NCBI GenBank assembly: GCA_016490735.1
Contig: JAEMWC010000258.1
Location: forward strand, 450,001 to 514,000
Direction of reading: 5' to 3'
DNA from: Pachyseris speciosa
Taxonomy: Eukaryota > Cnidaria > Anthozoa > Scleractinia > Pachyseridae
Length of the DNA: 64,000 bases
The translations under genes were made by a program, and so were the position numbers. The notes under the pieces were generated by a model. It was not told the DNA's origin. It searched no databases and saw only the letters and a list, made by a program, of their open reading frames with translations. How positions within the stretch are numbered: position 1 is the stretch's first letter; each line of letters opens with the position of its first letter. Below are positions 23,621 through 36,629 of the stretch, one piece after another.

Positions 23621-24575
23621 GAAGTTTGTTTCCACAGGAAAGTAATTGTCATGACTACGGGTGCCATTTAACTTTATACGTGAAAATGATATTGCTTTTT
23701 TTAAAGTATCACTGAAACGAGTTAATAATACCGTAAGCCTTTTAATTCCAGAGTTATTGTTGAAAGAATTACAGAACATAGAACACGTACAGTAACTTGT
23801 AAACATGTATTGCAGAGCAATTACTATAGAGTTCCATTACATGTTTGCTCATTTGAACGTTGTTTTCTCGTTGTGCGTGAAAAATGTTTCGTTCGTCAAA
23901 ATCTAGAGTTTTGGCAAAGAAAGTTGCGGGTTATGAAAAAAGTTAGTCCTCTAAAACGCGTAGAATTTTACCTAGCAAAAGAAAAAAAATTTTGTGTCAA
24001 TTTTACTTTTAGGAGACCTTGGTACCTCGTCAAACAGAGTGGAGAGCATCCTCGATTAACTGGGAAGCTTTGGTAATGAATCATGAACCAGCACAATTCT
24101 ATCTTTCTATCAATAATAAATTAATAATATAATTTGAGGTTTCGTTTTACATTGGAATATTAGGTGCATTGCTTTAAGTTCTCAAGGCATTATTGTATTA
24201 TATATTATATATATATTAACTCAATAAATTTAGCGCCCCGCCCCCAAGTGAGGGCAAAACCCTGGGAACGAGGTTGACCCCAACCTCTCAAATCTGCCAA
24301 CTGAGTTAATCTCGGCCTTTTACCGGCATGACGTTGTTCATAGACCATGCGGACTATGCACACGCAGGCGACAGCGACTCCTCTAAAATATCCCACCCGC
24401 CAGGGGAAGAAGGGGTAGGGGTGGGGGTGAGGGGAGGGGCAGGGGTGCAGGGGGCAGGAACTTAACTCAGGACCGTCAATGAAACAACTCCATTAGTGAC
24501 ATTAACCACCAGGCAACACTATTCCTTGACCCTGGTGCGACTTGTCGCTGCAATACCTCTCTATTTATCGTTACA

Positions 24576-24841
24576 GGGCATGTAGCAGTAAATCAGGGCA
24601 GATCTACACCAAATCGTTCGACAACAAGAATACGTTCGGTGGCATCTTTGACATAACGCTCCATCACTGCAGCATTACAACTGCGAGCAACTTGAGCGTT
24701 TACCGCCATTTGAAGAGTAAAACTGTGCATTTCATCATCAACGGAAAGAGCTCAAGGTATCATGTGGAGGCAACGGACCTGATTTCTGCTATGGATACCT
24801 TCGCGTGGTCTGCGAAAACAATGACAGCAAAATTCAAGTAA
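24576..24841 (+). other. Possible host exon, unrecognised
   Basis: After an acceptor-like TTATCGTTACAG, a frame reads ACSSKSGQIYTKSFDNKNTF and continues about 88 codons to TAA at 24839. No family recognised; pairing with the segment at 23331 is a guess from proximity and strand. Confidence 0.25.
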
Positions 24842-26082
24842 CCCTTGTTCCGGAGATTAATGATGAAGGTATCCCTTTAATTATACTGAAGCTAAAGGTT
24901 CGCCTCTTGTATGGCCAGGCGCCATGCGCATATTCCGGAATGAGAACACCAGGTGATGATTACTAGAAATTCCTTATGAGAGGTTTTTGGAGTTAATGTA
25001 TTTATTACTCCAGTTTCTTTTTGAATAAGTGTAGCATTCCAGATACAAAGTCCAAATTATACCCTCACGAGGAACCTAGCGAGATGATATTTCGTATATT
25101 CTTATATTGGAATATGGTCAGTCGATTTTGACCTAAAGTACAGAGAGTTTTTCTATCTCTTTACTTCACCCACAGCCGTCTCCAACGTCTATAGACTCAA
25201 ATTCACTGGAATGGTCACAATTTGAGATTTCGTCTACATATCAAGTAAAGGTGCAACAATACGGTCAAAAAAAAATCCGATTTAAACCGCCACTCATTAG
25301 TCACAGACACCTTGCTCGGGTTAACTAAAAAGCTGAAAATTCGTTTTCACCTAATGACGACACGTCACCTTCAGTTGAAAAATCAGAATTTCATTCTCAG
25401 TTTCAAACGTTTCAGGCAGCTTTTTAGAAGCCTTTCAAGGGGTGGTCTGGTGTCTCTTTGCCGTTCTTTTACGACTCTGTCTGTCGCTTGTTTCGTTAGG
25501 GACAAATGTCGCTGTCGCAAAGAAAACAATGAGGAGTGGAAAGTGAATTATCGCTGACGCAACCTGCTGTGCGTTTTCTGCTAATTCCTGTTGGTTGTCG
25601 GTGTTTTGGGAGAAGATTATTGCTTGTTTTAGGAGCCATGTCACTTGTCGCTTCTACTGCTCCTTGAAAAGGGCCCTTTTTAGCTTCTACTTAAAATTGA
25701 ACGGCACCAGAGTATAGCATCGCCAAATAGCCTTCATTTTGATTGGCTACACTTTTTGATTTTTCCTGCAGACTCAACAGACTCAGATCCTCAAACACAA
25801 CCAAAGAAGGCACTAGTCCACTGAAAAGCTTAAATTAAAGAGTGAAAACGTTATCTCTTTTCTTAGAAACCGAGGCAAAGGTTTACATTTTTAGAGGTTG
25901 TTATTGTGTGTTTAAGCGCCATTAAACGTATAGAGATTACTTCTTGGGAAATGCGCGCGTACGAATTTTATTCACGAGTTTAGTACCAGAAAACGAACGA
26001 GTGAGCGCAGCGAACGAGTGGGTTTTCTGATGCGTATCAACGAGTGAATAAAAATCGTACAAAGCATTTCCCATGCTATAAT
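24842..26082. other. No recognisable gene
   Basis: About 1.2 kb of mixed sequence with short frames only. The stretch 25930-26060 contains repeated CGAACGAGTG words and may belong to the neighbouring inverted-repeat element. Confidence 0.4.
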
Positions 26083-26985
26083 GTGTTTATTTCATAGGCA
26101 CTGAGATTTTTTCGTGTAGTATTTGATACACAAATTGCACGAATGGGGCGATGAAAAGCGTAAAAAGTAAGCTTAGTTTAAAATCGCTCAACAACAACTA
26201 AGCTTATGAAAGCTTATAAAATTTATAACACTTACTGTGTTCAGCATATATTAATAAAGTCCAATGTCTATTAATAAAGTAAGCCATGCCAATTAACTAC
26301 AGAGTTACTTTCCAGTTTTAAATGCCTCAGACGTTTCCTTTTCGCCGCTTAGGGACTTGACAGATTTGTGGCAAGCTTCGGAGACTGATTTACTGTATTG
26401 ATGTGAATGGAAAAATTACCATTTTGAATAACAGTTCCGCTGAACAGTGTCATGGACTGCTTACTGGTATTCTGGGAGTCAGAGGACAACGGACAGGTTG
26501 TTTCAGAAGCATTCGAAGCTGACCATTAAACTTCGAAGCAAATCGGCTCGTACTCGTTGCTATCTTTTAAGCGGACAGAGATGATAAATTCCATAATGTA
26601 TTTATTCATGCAGCTCAACCGCTGGAATATCTTCAATTTTCCTGTCTTCGTCCTTCGTTTTCAAAAATCTTTCAAGTAATCTTCAATTCAATTTTTTGAG
26701 CGGTATTTTTTTTTTCGTGTTCTAAAATAAATTCTTCAACTGAGCAAATAGAAGCAAACCTTCCCTCGGCCATTTTCAGAGCGTGCAAGTTTTTGTGCAA
26801 CGGCCTTCAGTACGTTCATTCATCATTAGTGAAATTTCGTCGTTCGCGTTGCTGATTGGACGAGTGAATTTTTTCACGGTGAAATTTTGTCGTTCGTGCT
26901 CCTGGTTGGCTACGAGTAGAATCAGTACGAATTTTATTCACTATGATTTTTGTGGATAAATCTCAGTTCCTATGAAATAAACGAC
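26083..26985. mobile_element. Inverted-repeat-bounded element, about 0.9 kb
   Basis: The left arm GTTTATTTCATAGGCACTGAG is mirrored at the right by CTCAGTTCCTATGAAATAAAC with one mismatch. The interior is non-coding, with repeated TTTCGTCGTTCG words near 26835 and 26885. It looks like a non-autonomous DNA transposon; no target duplication was established. Confidence 0.5.
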
Positions 26986-26994
26986 TTCACTTTC

Positions 26995-27480
26995 CATTTA
27001 TAATTCATTAGTACAACCAAAGTTCGATTACTGCAGCTCGGTGTGTGGATCCTGTTCTAAGAGTCTTTCTCAAAAGTTACAAAATTGCAAAATCGCGCAG
27101 CTCGCGTCATAGCTTTTTCAAATTATGATTGTAGAACTGATGAGTTGTTGCGGAAGGTAAACTGGGTTAAACTGGACCGTCAACGCCTTGTTAATAAATC
27201 AGTAATGATGTACAAGATTGTAAATAATATGGTTCCGGAATATCTTAGTTCGCGCTTTGTCTTCGGTTCTCAGTGATACTTTAACTTATAACTTAAGAGA
27301 TAGTGACGGTACGCTTGCTATCACTCAACCCCGCACTAATTATTGTAAAAAAAAAAAGTCTGTCCTACAGCGGAGCTGTATTGTGGAATAGTTTGCCCTC
27401 GAATATCCGACAGTCGCCCTCTCGTAATGAATTTAAATCTAGGTTGATGAATTATGATTTTAATAATAGTCTTTTATAAA
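26995..27480 (+). pseudogene. LINE reverse-transcriptase C-terminal fragment
   Basis: The frame 27085-27276 reads QNRAARVIAFSNYDCRTDEL and then MMYKIVNNMVPEYLSSRF, the post-RT region of CR1/L2-type LINE proteins; the following bases (27290-27470) continue the family's C-terminus in other frames. It belongs to a different copy from the LINE at 17390. Dead. Confidence 0.7.
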
Positions 27481-27547
27481 TTTTTATTGTGCGTTTATAC
27501 ACGGCTTCCTTGTAAAGCAGGGTTTTTTTTATCATTTCTTTTATTAT

Positions 27548-27595
27548 AGCGGAGCTCCGGCGGCCCGAAGGGCCGCCAAGCGGAGCCCCATAACT

Positions 27596-27627
<32 letters not shown>

Positions 27628-27677
27628 AAAGCGGCTAGCGGTATTGCTCGTGGGCGCGCACGACGACGACGGTGGAG

Positions 27678-27709
<32 letters not shown>

Positions 27710-29802
27710 CCATAATAATCCAACATGGCGGCCATACTCCACCTGACCCAGCTGGGTCCCCAGCTCATCAGCTAGTTTGCAGCGTGCAACTTTGATATAG
27801 GACATCCGTGTCATGGCCAATTGACAGCTGTCAAAACAAGGTTTCCGCTGACCAGTATCACGTGGCCATATCGCGGGCTCAAGTTTAGAGCTCATATAGG
27901 TCAGCTGTTTTTTTGAAGTTGACCGCTGACTACGTACTAGTTTTCGATTAGATCGCAGGCTCAAGCCAGGTTAATTTAACCAAAACGAGGCACCCAAACC
28001 AAAACGAGGCTTAATTTTCCGCGCGCTTTCTGCGGCTCGTAATTTCACATTCAGTTGGTTTCTTCATTTTGACCAAAACAACTTCATCTTCTTCGAAGTT
28101 TGCGAAGTTTGTCTTTTAAGTCGCGTAAAAGGCATAAAAATCAATAAATAATTAACAGATACTCCGGAAGGTGAATTTTCAAGTCATAAAAAGGATAGCA
28201 AAACATTTGCCTCAGGAAACGCTTAAAACTTGGCTCGACTTGCGTAATTGACGCCCGGATTGTGTGGTTGAAAAACAAAATGATTCAAGGCTTCAAGGAC
28301 TTTCACTTTACCGCGGCACCTCGCAGCTCACCAAGAAAGGTCACTTAACAGTTCACCGGCATTAATGGGAGGAAAAAGTAGCTCAAAGTTGGTGGAAGAA
28401 GTTCTTTCTTTGGACAAACCGTTTGCTATTTTTCCAGATGCGTGTTTTAACTCAAGTGGATTCGTATTTTCAACCTCTACAACACAGGTGACTGAACTAA
28501 ATGAATTGAAGCTTAACATTAAATGGTTTAATCGTTCTTATTTTTGTTCAGGAAAGCAATTTGTATTTTTCTCTCGACTGGATATAAATAACAATCATCT
28601 CTACTCGTTTTGCAAGCAAAGAAGTAGTTGAATTGTTTGTTTGTTTTGTTGTTTTCATGCAAGCGAACGAGTGTTTTCACTCCGCTTGGCTGACTGTTTT
28701 CAGTGTTTTTCGACGTCGGTGCCTCAACATCATTAAAAAAACTTTTGCCCCTAACTTAATAACAAGTAATCGCAATGAGTCCTCGTAAAATTAAGCATTA
28801 AGCCCAGGCTAAACGATCAAACACTTCATTCAACATCGTGTTGGAAGATAATTTAAAACGGCTTTCTATGTTTGATCCATATGAAACATTTTCATCCAAC
28901 ATTTCGCTCTACGAACAAATGTTTGATCGTTTAGCCAACCCAACCAAGAAAGTGCACAGTCAGTAAAAAGCAAACCAAATGAAGAACGTGAAAATTTCAG
29001 CGATAACACGCGAAAAGTGTCCTGTGTACTCGCTTTGTCTTGTGTTTGGTCAAACATTGTCTGTTTTCCTGCTTGCAGAGGTTTCTCGCCCAAGGAAATT
29101 TGTTTATCGGCTAGTCATCCAAACTTATGTTTGTCAAACACTATGTTTAGGAAAATGTTTGATCGTTTAGCGGGGGCTTTAGTATTATTTGTGTTTTGCG
29201 CAAAGAACACAATTTCAGCATTTTCTGAAAACACAAATAATATCAATTCTTAATTTTTGTCGGCCCAGTGTGTTTACCTATCCAACCATCGGTTTGTTTT
29301 CCTTTTTCTCTTTTCTCCGATATTTCAGCACATGTCAAAATTGCTTAACAATTTTTATTAACTTGCTACGAAATTGTCACTTGTCTATTTTCCCTACCTT
29401 CTCCAAAGAAACCTACAAACCTAATCATCGTCAGTGAATTTGTTTTCTTGTAATGTTTTGTTATTCTGTGGTTTGTGAATCGTTGACTGCTCTAAACGAT
29501 CAGGTTCACACTCTATGGACCGTTATGTAAAAGCTTAAGATTGCTTAGTAATTTTTCTAGCTTACTAGAAGCTTACTTGTCAACTTTCTTCACCCTTTCC
29601 AAGAGTCTTCGAACAAACATAGGCGTCCAGTTGTTTTGGAATGTTTTAATGTTTTGACGTTTTTGAACCGCGGTCGATTCCTGTTGACTGCTCTAAACAC
29701 AAAATATTGGCGCAAGGAAAGCCATGCGAAGTTGCTCAATACCAGTAAATAAAATAATAACCATGGAGCTCCGCTTTTAGGCTTGGCTAAATCTATATAT
29801 TA
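27548..29802. repeat. ~2.3-kb non-coding repeat, copy 1
   Basis: Starts AGCGGAGCTCC followed by a perfect 8-bp hairpin (27559-27577, GGCGGCCC-GAA-GGGCCGCC). GGAGCTCCGCT, the complement of the start, lies near the end (29765-29775), followed by TTTTAGGCTTGGCTAAAT and a TA tract. Large parts align with copy 2 at 29899-32247. No frame is conserved between copies. An inserted MITE occupies 28801-29178. The class is not clear; the GC hairpin and short inverted ends suggest a non-autonomous DNA element. Confidence 0.65.
28801..29178. mobile_element. Harbinger-type MITE, TTA target duplication
   Basis: Inverted ends of about 23 bp (AGCCCAGGCTAAACGATC and the complement of AGCCCCCGCTAAACGATC) are flanked by TTA at 28798-28800 and 29179-29181. 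A TWA three-base duplication is the PIF/Harbinger signature. The word TGTTTGATC recurs inside. Non-coding. Confidence 0.65.
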
Positions 29803-29898
29803 GCAGTTATTAATAATCTTATTTAGTTTGGTACTTAGATTTATTTAATTAAATATTGTAAGGTCCTGAGAGAAATACCGTGTCTAAATAAAGATTTT

Positions 29899-29946
29899 AG
29901 CGGAGCTCCAGCGGCGCGAAGGGCCGCGAAGCGGAGCACCATGCCT

Positions 29947-29978
<32 letters not shown>

Positions 29979-32247
29979 AAAATGGCTAGCGGTATTGCTC
30001 GTGGGCGCGCACGACAACAACGACGACGACGACGGTGGAGTTGCCCAATAACTAATAATATCCTAATAATAATCATAATAATCCAACATGGCGGCCATAC
30101 TCCACCTGGCCCAGCTGACCAGCTAGTTTACAGCGTAAGTCTTTGATACTGGACATCCATCTTATAGCCAATTGACACCTGTCAAAACAAGGTACCCGCT
30201 GACCAGTGTCACGTGGCCATATCGCGGGCTCAAGTTGAGACCTCATCGAGGTCAGCTGTTTTTTTGAAGTTGACCGCTGACCAGGTACTTACTTTCGATT
30301 TGATCGCAGGCGCAAGCCAGGTGTGGGACACCCAAACCAAATCGAGGCTTAATTTTTCGCGCGCTTTCTGCGGCTCGTAATTACACATTCACTTGGTTTC
30401 TTCATTTTGAGCAAAACAACACTATCGTCTTCGATCGAAGTTTGTCTTTAAATTCGCGTAAAAAGCATAAAAATCAAGAACTTGTCAAAAGATACTCCGG
30501 AACGTGAATTTTCAAGTGATGAAGGGAAGAAGGATTTTTCTCAAGAAAAGCTTCAAACTTGGATCGATTGTGCGGTTGAAAACAGTATAATTCAACGCTT
30601 CAAGGGCTTTCACTTTACCGCGGCATCTTGCATCTCACCAAGAAAAGTCACTTAACAGTTCACTTGTGTTAATGGGAGGAACGAGTAGCTCAAACTCTGT
30701 GGAGAAAGCTCTTTCTTTGGACAAACCGTTTACTATTTTTGCGGATGCTTGTTTTTACTTTACTGAAGCTTACGTATTTTCAAGTGGTAGAAACCTCTAC
30801 AACACAGCGCAGGACAGTGAGGTAAATTAAATAAATAGAAGCTTAACATTTGGTTTAATCGTTGTTTCTTTTGTTCAGGGATGAAACTTGTATTTTTCTC
30901 TCGAATGGATATAAATAACAATCATCTGTACTCGTTTTGGACGCAAAGAAGTACTTAAATTGTTTTTTTTTTTTTGTTACGTTGTTTTCTTTGCAAGCTA
31001 ACGAGTGTTTTTACTCGGCTTGGATGACTGTTTTTCGACCTTGGTACCTCAACAGCGTTAAGAAACTTTTGCCCTTATCTTAATAACACATAATCACAAT
31101 GAGTCCTCGTAAAATTAAGCATTAAAACTCGAGTAAAAAAAAGCCGATCAAATGCATGTGCATGTGCACGTCTCAAAATCTGACATAAAGTTGTCAAAAT
31201 TTGAAAAACGTTTTAGAGATCTTCGTCGAAAGCGGCCTGTAAACAACAATATTAAGTTTCGCCGTCTATAAACATGTCGTCTTAATTTGTTTGAAACGGT
31301 AAGAATCAGCGTTTGGATGTTAAAAACACCGAAATGGGTTGACAGGCTGGGCTGGCTTTGATAAATTTTATATTGGACGGGTCTGCGAGAGAAATGCTGG
31401 TGTGGTTTGGCAAGCGCTTTCTTCGTTAACTGAATGACGCTTTGCCACTGAGAATCATTAATTGAAGAAGGTTCTTCGGAAGACATGGGAAGTACCAGTA
31501 AAACTATAAAAGCTCTTTAGCGTTTTGTGTCAGCAAAGGAAAGATTTTGTGGGAAATGGCGCTATTATTCAGCTCTGTCGCGTTCCGAGTGATTGCTGCC
31601 TCAGCGATTCCTGTTGACTTCTCTAAACGATCAGGTGTGGACCTCGTTTTTGTCTTTTCTACGGACATTTATGTCAAAATTGCTGAGCAATTTTTGTTAC
31701 TTGTCTTATTTCTCCACCTTCTCCAAGAATCTTCGAAGAAATTTTATTCGTATTCTGCTTTGTTTTCTTGTAATACTTGTGTTTGTTGTTCTGTTGTTTC
31801 TGAACCACGGTCAATTCCTGTTGACTGCTCTTAACGATCAGTTTTTACCCTTTATTGTCTTTTGTACGGGCATTAATGTCAAAATAAATACCGATTTTTC
31901 TAGACTAATCAGTACAAGCTATTATTATTACGAGCTAGTCTTGTTTAATTTCTCCACCTTCTCCTTCTTCCAGCATAACACTCGCATCGTACTTTGTTCG
32001 CTTGCAGTGTTTGTTTTTTTTGTATCCGCTTTGGATTCCGTTACGCTTTCATCTGAAAGTAGTTAGGACTCACGAATGTCTGTATTTTTTTTTTGCAAAC
32101 GTTTGCTATCGAAAACTCTTCGTTTTCCCTGCTGCTGCTCAATTGTTTTGGACACAAATTAAACTGGCCCAAATAAAGCCATGCGAAGTTGCTCGGTGAG
32201 AGTGTGCAACTCCGATTCTAGACTTGGCCTGGCTAAATATATATATG
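29899..32247. repeat. ~2.3-kb non-coding repeat, copy 2
   Basis: Starts AGCGGAGCTCC with a degenerate version of the GC hairpin, shares with copy 1 the segment GAAACCCGTCAACTGC, the run CCAACATGGCGGCCATACTCC and the middle TTAATGGGAGGAA, and ends with a diverged tail GGCTAAATATATATATGG. The copies are clearly diverged (many substitutions and indels). Confidence 0.65.
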
Positions 32248-32571
32248 GCCTTCAGCTTTTCTTTTTATAATCGCTACATACCAGACTGGAATGGTGTTCC
32301 ATCGAACTTCATGCATGCACCTTCTTTAAGCAGTTTTAAGTCCTATCTATTACATTATTTGTGTCAATTTTAAATCAGATGTAGCTTGTGAGTGACAAGT
32401 ATGTAATTTAATTAGGTTAGTGTTGGATTGTATTTCAATTTTACTTCTTTATTTTTAGTGTCAATCTCAAAGCAGGGGTGACTTGTAAGAGACAAATATT
32501 TGATTTAATTTGATTAGGTTAGCTTTGGGCCACGTTTAAATTTCATCTCTTAGTTTTTAGAATGTGTAATA
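32248..32571. other. No recognisable feature
   Basis: AT-rich; the motif TTTGATTTAATTTGATTAGGTTAG near 32500 echoes the stretch near 32405, suggesting a small old duplication (about 32350-32550). Confidence 0.4.
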
Positions 32572-32986
32572 CAGTAATAGCCCACGTATAAGAACCAGAA
32601 TTTTCTAATTTAGCCTAAATAGATTCTTATATAAATGGTACTGAAAGCAAATTTAGGCTACCAAGGTTCTTAAAATAGTTCTTAAATTTTCATATGAATT
32701 TTATCTGAATATACTATATATATGATAAATATCATCTCATAATACAGTATAAATCATTTATTTGTACCATAGAGAAATGCCTATAGGCAGTTCACTGCAG
32801 GTACAGTATATATCGTTAACAAAACATAACAAAGAAACTCATTCAGCAGTTTCTACCTTTACACTTTTACAGCAACCCCACTGATAAAAACCTAACTTAA
32901 AATTTTAGCCTTAATAGCTTTTTATGTGGAGGGGGATTAAAATGAAACTTTTAGCCTAACAGGTTCTTATACGTGGGCTATTACTG
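32572..32986. mobile_element. pogo/mariner-like MITE, TA target duplication
   Basis: Ends CAGTAATAGCCCACGTATAA and its complement (ending 32986) are flanked by TA at 32570-32571 and 32987-32988. The inverted ends are perfect over about 26 bp. Internal TTCTTA words repeat. Non-autonomous. Confidence 0.8.
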
Positions 32987-32988
32987 TA

Positions 32989-34369
32989 TTAGATAATATT
33001 CTTTGTATGGGAATTTACTTTCTCCCAATTATTCTCCAGTCATGCACTTTTTTTTTGTATCAACTTAGATGTATTCGCATGACAAAGTATTACTAAACTT
33101 AAAGTAAGCTCTTTCTCATTAATGTACACATCCTTTGGACTTCCTTCTCCTGCGTGCAGTCTTTCAATTAATTTTATTCATAGCTGGTCACACCAATCTT
33201 GTGGTATGTTTGGATGACATTTGGCACTAATGTGTAATGGGATTTTTGATGTTTGATGAAGTATTTTGTGCAATTTCAAATGTACATGGAGAAATGTGAG
33301 ACTAGTCCTTACCTTTCTTGCAAAATAGAAACTCAAGTTAAGATTGCTAACACGGATTTCCAGCACTTTTGCTTTGGTGAATCATGACCTTAAATCCTCA
33401 TACGACATTGTTAATTACCTTGATAGTGATATCAGCCAAATGCCCAATATTTTATTATCAAGTTGCTTAGTCTTGCACTTGGCTGGCCAGAAGAGGAGCT
33501 GGATTTCTTTTTGAAAACACTGTAGGTGCATTGATTGATGAGCTTAATGTCAGCAAACAGTTTTTTTGCGATATTAAGGTCAAGAAGTAACTGATCAAAA
33601 GAAATATCTTGGCCTTAATGCATATCATCTAAATATTTTTATTGATTTCCATGCATCTTTCTTTCTTAAATTTTTTTGATGCATACATATATCCAGAGGA
33701 TACATAATTTCTGATTTCCAATCGTCTCATGGGAGGCTTTGGATAACTGAAATTGCATTCATTATGAAGTGATGATCTGAATCACTATATGTCTGATGTC
33801 GGATACTGATTCAAAATAGCATTCACCAGGCTTCTCCACCAATTTCTAGTGGCTCTAAACCATAACTAAGTAGCGTACAGTTAAACGGGGAAACAGACCT
33901 GTCCTTAGGTATTGCTCTAAGATGTTAAGAAATGTTTTGTTTTAAAAATTTATAGATGCAAACTAGCGTGGCAGGTTATTTTTACACAAAGTATTAAAGA
34001 TTATTAAAAAAAAAAAACCTACCTCAATACATATTTTTTGCTTTTTAACATCTCCAAACTCAATTTGCAAAGGAATTTTTATTACCTTACTGAATAGAAT
34101 GCTTGTTTTTAGGAGGGGTGGGGGTCCAAATCCGTAAAAGGGGGTTCATATCTGCTAGCAGTTCTGGACTAGGGGGTCCAAATCTGATCCACAAGCAGAT
34201 CTGGACTGGAGGGTGCAAATCTGCGGGGGGTCCAAATCCACTGTGACACTGGCTCAGATCACCTTTCCATACTATTTTTTACAGCCTTGGGTCTGTAGCT
34301 TGAGTGAGGTCAGATGGGTGATATGACCAGCACACTATATGTAAATGCCAGTAGAAAAAGAATGCTTTT
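32989..34369. other. No recognisable gene
   Basis: About 1.4 kb. A G-rich segment at 34115-34240 repeats GGGGGTCCAAATC-like words three or four times. Nothing coding supported. Confidence 0.4.
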
Positions 34370-34406
34370 GGAGCTCCGCTTTTAGGCTTGGCTAAATATA
34401 TATATT
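34370..34406. repeat. Isolated end of the ~2.3-kb repeat family
   Basis: GGAGCTCCGCTTTTAGGCTTGGC followed by a TA tract, the same terminal segment as at 29765-29802, without a recognisable body beside it. Confidence 0.6.
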
Positions 34407-35502
34407 ACCTTTACCTTTACCTTACTAGAATATCGAACCAAGGGTCTCTTACTACTGGACATGATGCATCAAAGCCAACGGCACTGACAGATAGGGAAAA
34501 CTATTTATAATTCTCATGGTAATCGACAGTTAATAATAGCAGTTGTAATTTTGTTTCTATTAGCTTGTAGCCAAACAAATTCTTCATCAATGGAATTGCT
34601 ACCCAAGAAAATGAGTCAGACGTGTTGGGCAGTTGAAGTTGGCCGCGCATTACGTAAAGGTATTGAAACTCCAGTTAGGGACACCCATTGCAGCTTCATA
34701 AAACTAGGAACGCTTAATAAAATTTCCGAAAAGTTAAGGTAGCTCTGAATCCACTCTCAGAGATTTTTTGAATCTTTGCACAAAGTTACATCTTATTATG
34801 CAAATTATTTGCCTTTAATGAAAAATGGGGGCCACGGAACTATTTTCAGTGAGCACAGTAATTATAATTAACGCTAAATTTAGCGGTGTTTGTAGTTTTT
34901 GTAACACATTATACTGTTGCTATGGTCATGGAAATTGTTAGAGCTTGTTCACCAATGACTGGGAATTCCACTCTTGTCCGATTAGTTGCTGGATAACATT
35001 ATTTAAACATTAAAAATTTCACCAGCATATAGTTAAAAAAAAAACGAAGATCAGTAATGGCTTACTGAACTGGATAGTGCTGGAAACTGCATGTATTACC
35101 CACCTTAGGGTATTAGGAAGGGAATCTTTTGAAAGTTGATTCAGAACAAATTCTGATTAAAAAATAAGAAAAAGGAAGCAAAAGGTTGTTAGGTATAGAC
35201 TTTTTAAAATAAAAAGAACAAAGTTCAGAGGGGACTAGAATCGCATTCTGTAAAAGGTCCGAATGTCTCATTTTGTACTCCGTATATACTGTCTAAGATA
35301 AGTTGCTTTTTATCTTTTAGGGTCTTACAAGCTTTTTCCTGACTTCAAAAGCCAAACAGAGCATTTCCAAGATAATAAAAAATTAACAGGTTTGAAGCAC
35401 AATGTACCCTGGCACAATATGGTATAGTAGTAGTTTTTAAAAACAAAATATGTATCGCATAGTTTTGACTGATTCCACAATTACTTGTCATTCATTTTAC
35501 AG

Positions 35503-36079
35503 AAACATCTGATCTTAGCGTCTATGAAACGAACAGTCCCCCTGTTGGACTATGCCTCATGATTAACAACGCTCCAAATTTGCGGAAGCCTGAAAAGCAA
35601 CTTGCAAAACTGTTCAGTTCTCTCGCATTTAAAGAGCAGGTGAAACGAGGTCTTAACATGGTGCAGGTCTACGAGGTCGCTCGAGAATTTGCAGGGAACG
35701 TTCCCGATGGTAAAGACTGGCTTGTGTGCATTCTAATTGGCTTGGCGGCCAGGATCACGAGATTACTGGTGTTGATGGAAGAAAAGCAAGCGTTGAACAA
35801 GTCATGTCCGAGTTCAAGGCTTCTGACTGCCCTTCTTTACGGAACAAACCCAAATTGTTCCTTGATCTGCGATTCACAATGTCGCCGGCAGCTGGATTAG
35901 TGGAAATCCATGACAGCTCAGTGCAGGCACGCTACTGTACCGACAAAACGAAGCCCTTATCGTCTCATCGTGCCAAACACGAAATTGATGCCTGCCCCGA
36001 AGAAGCTGATTTTCTGTTAATTTCTGCAACTTCCTTACTCGTTGAAGGCCAACAGGCGCCAGAGCATCTGTTTATCCAG
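35503..36079 (+). pseudogene. Caspase-like exon, copy A, catalytically dead
   Basis: After an acceptor (TTTTACAG) the frame reads YETNSPPVGLCLMINNAPN, the start of a caspase p20 domain, and later GGQDHEITGVDGRKASVEQV and CPEEADFLLISAT, ending at LFIQ before a GT donor at 36080, the same exon end as copy B. Both catalytic residues are lost: the expected SHGG is disrupted by a frameshift near 35735 (LGG remains), and the QACRG cysteine motif is replaced by unrelated residues after KLFLDL. Small upstream exons may exist (34564-34670 and about 35323-35390, both with acceptor-like sites), but I cannot assign them. Confidence 0.7.
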
Positions 36080-36629
36080 GTCAGAAATATTATTGATGTA
36101 GCAATGAGTTAAACAGTGCTAACACAGTGAAGAAAAGTGAAGTTTAGAGTTTTTCTTAGCAGGAAACAACAACAACAACAACAACAAATTGTTGGCTTTC
36201 AGAAAGAGGAAATAGTTTTTGTATTATACTTGAAACGACTTACTGCCCCTCGGAAATCAAAAGAATTAGCTTTCTAGTGCTGGCGAACGGTTAAAGTGAC
36301 TTTACGTGACTTCAGAATATGACTCCAATTTCTGTGGCTAATGAAGTCTTAGGAACAGTTAGCGCTTGGTTGCCCCTAATGATGCGAGACCACAGAAGAA
36401 GAAACTACACCAAAGCCGACAGCTTGGGTCTATAAGTGAAAGTCCAGTTATCTAAAGTCTGTATAATTGTCGCTCAACAGCTGAAACTATTGAGTTGTGA
36501 AGCCGCGAGACATGTTAGAAAACATGTAATACCGCACAGCCAGGGACTGAGGTTTTATATCAAGTTCATGGGAAAATTTTGGCCATTTGACTTATGACGA
36601 AGAATTTCTTTGCTCTCATCTTTTAACAG
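36080..36629. other. Intron or spacer between caspase-like loci
   Basis: Non-coding, with an (ACA)n tract at 36166-36188. Confidence 0.5.

Noticed and set aside
28365..28631. Serine-rich 88-codon frame as a gene
   Set aside because: It lies inside the ~2.3-kb repeat and is not conserved as a frame in the second copy.
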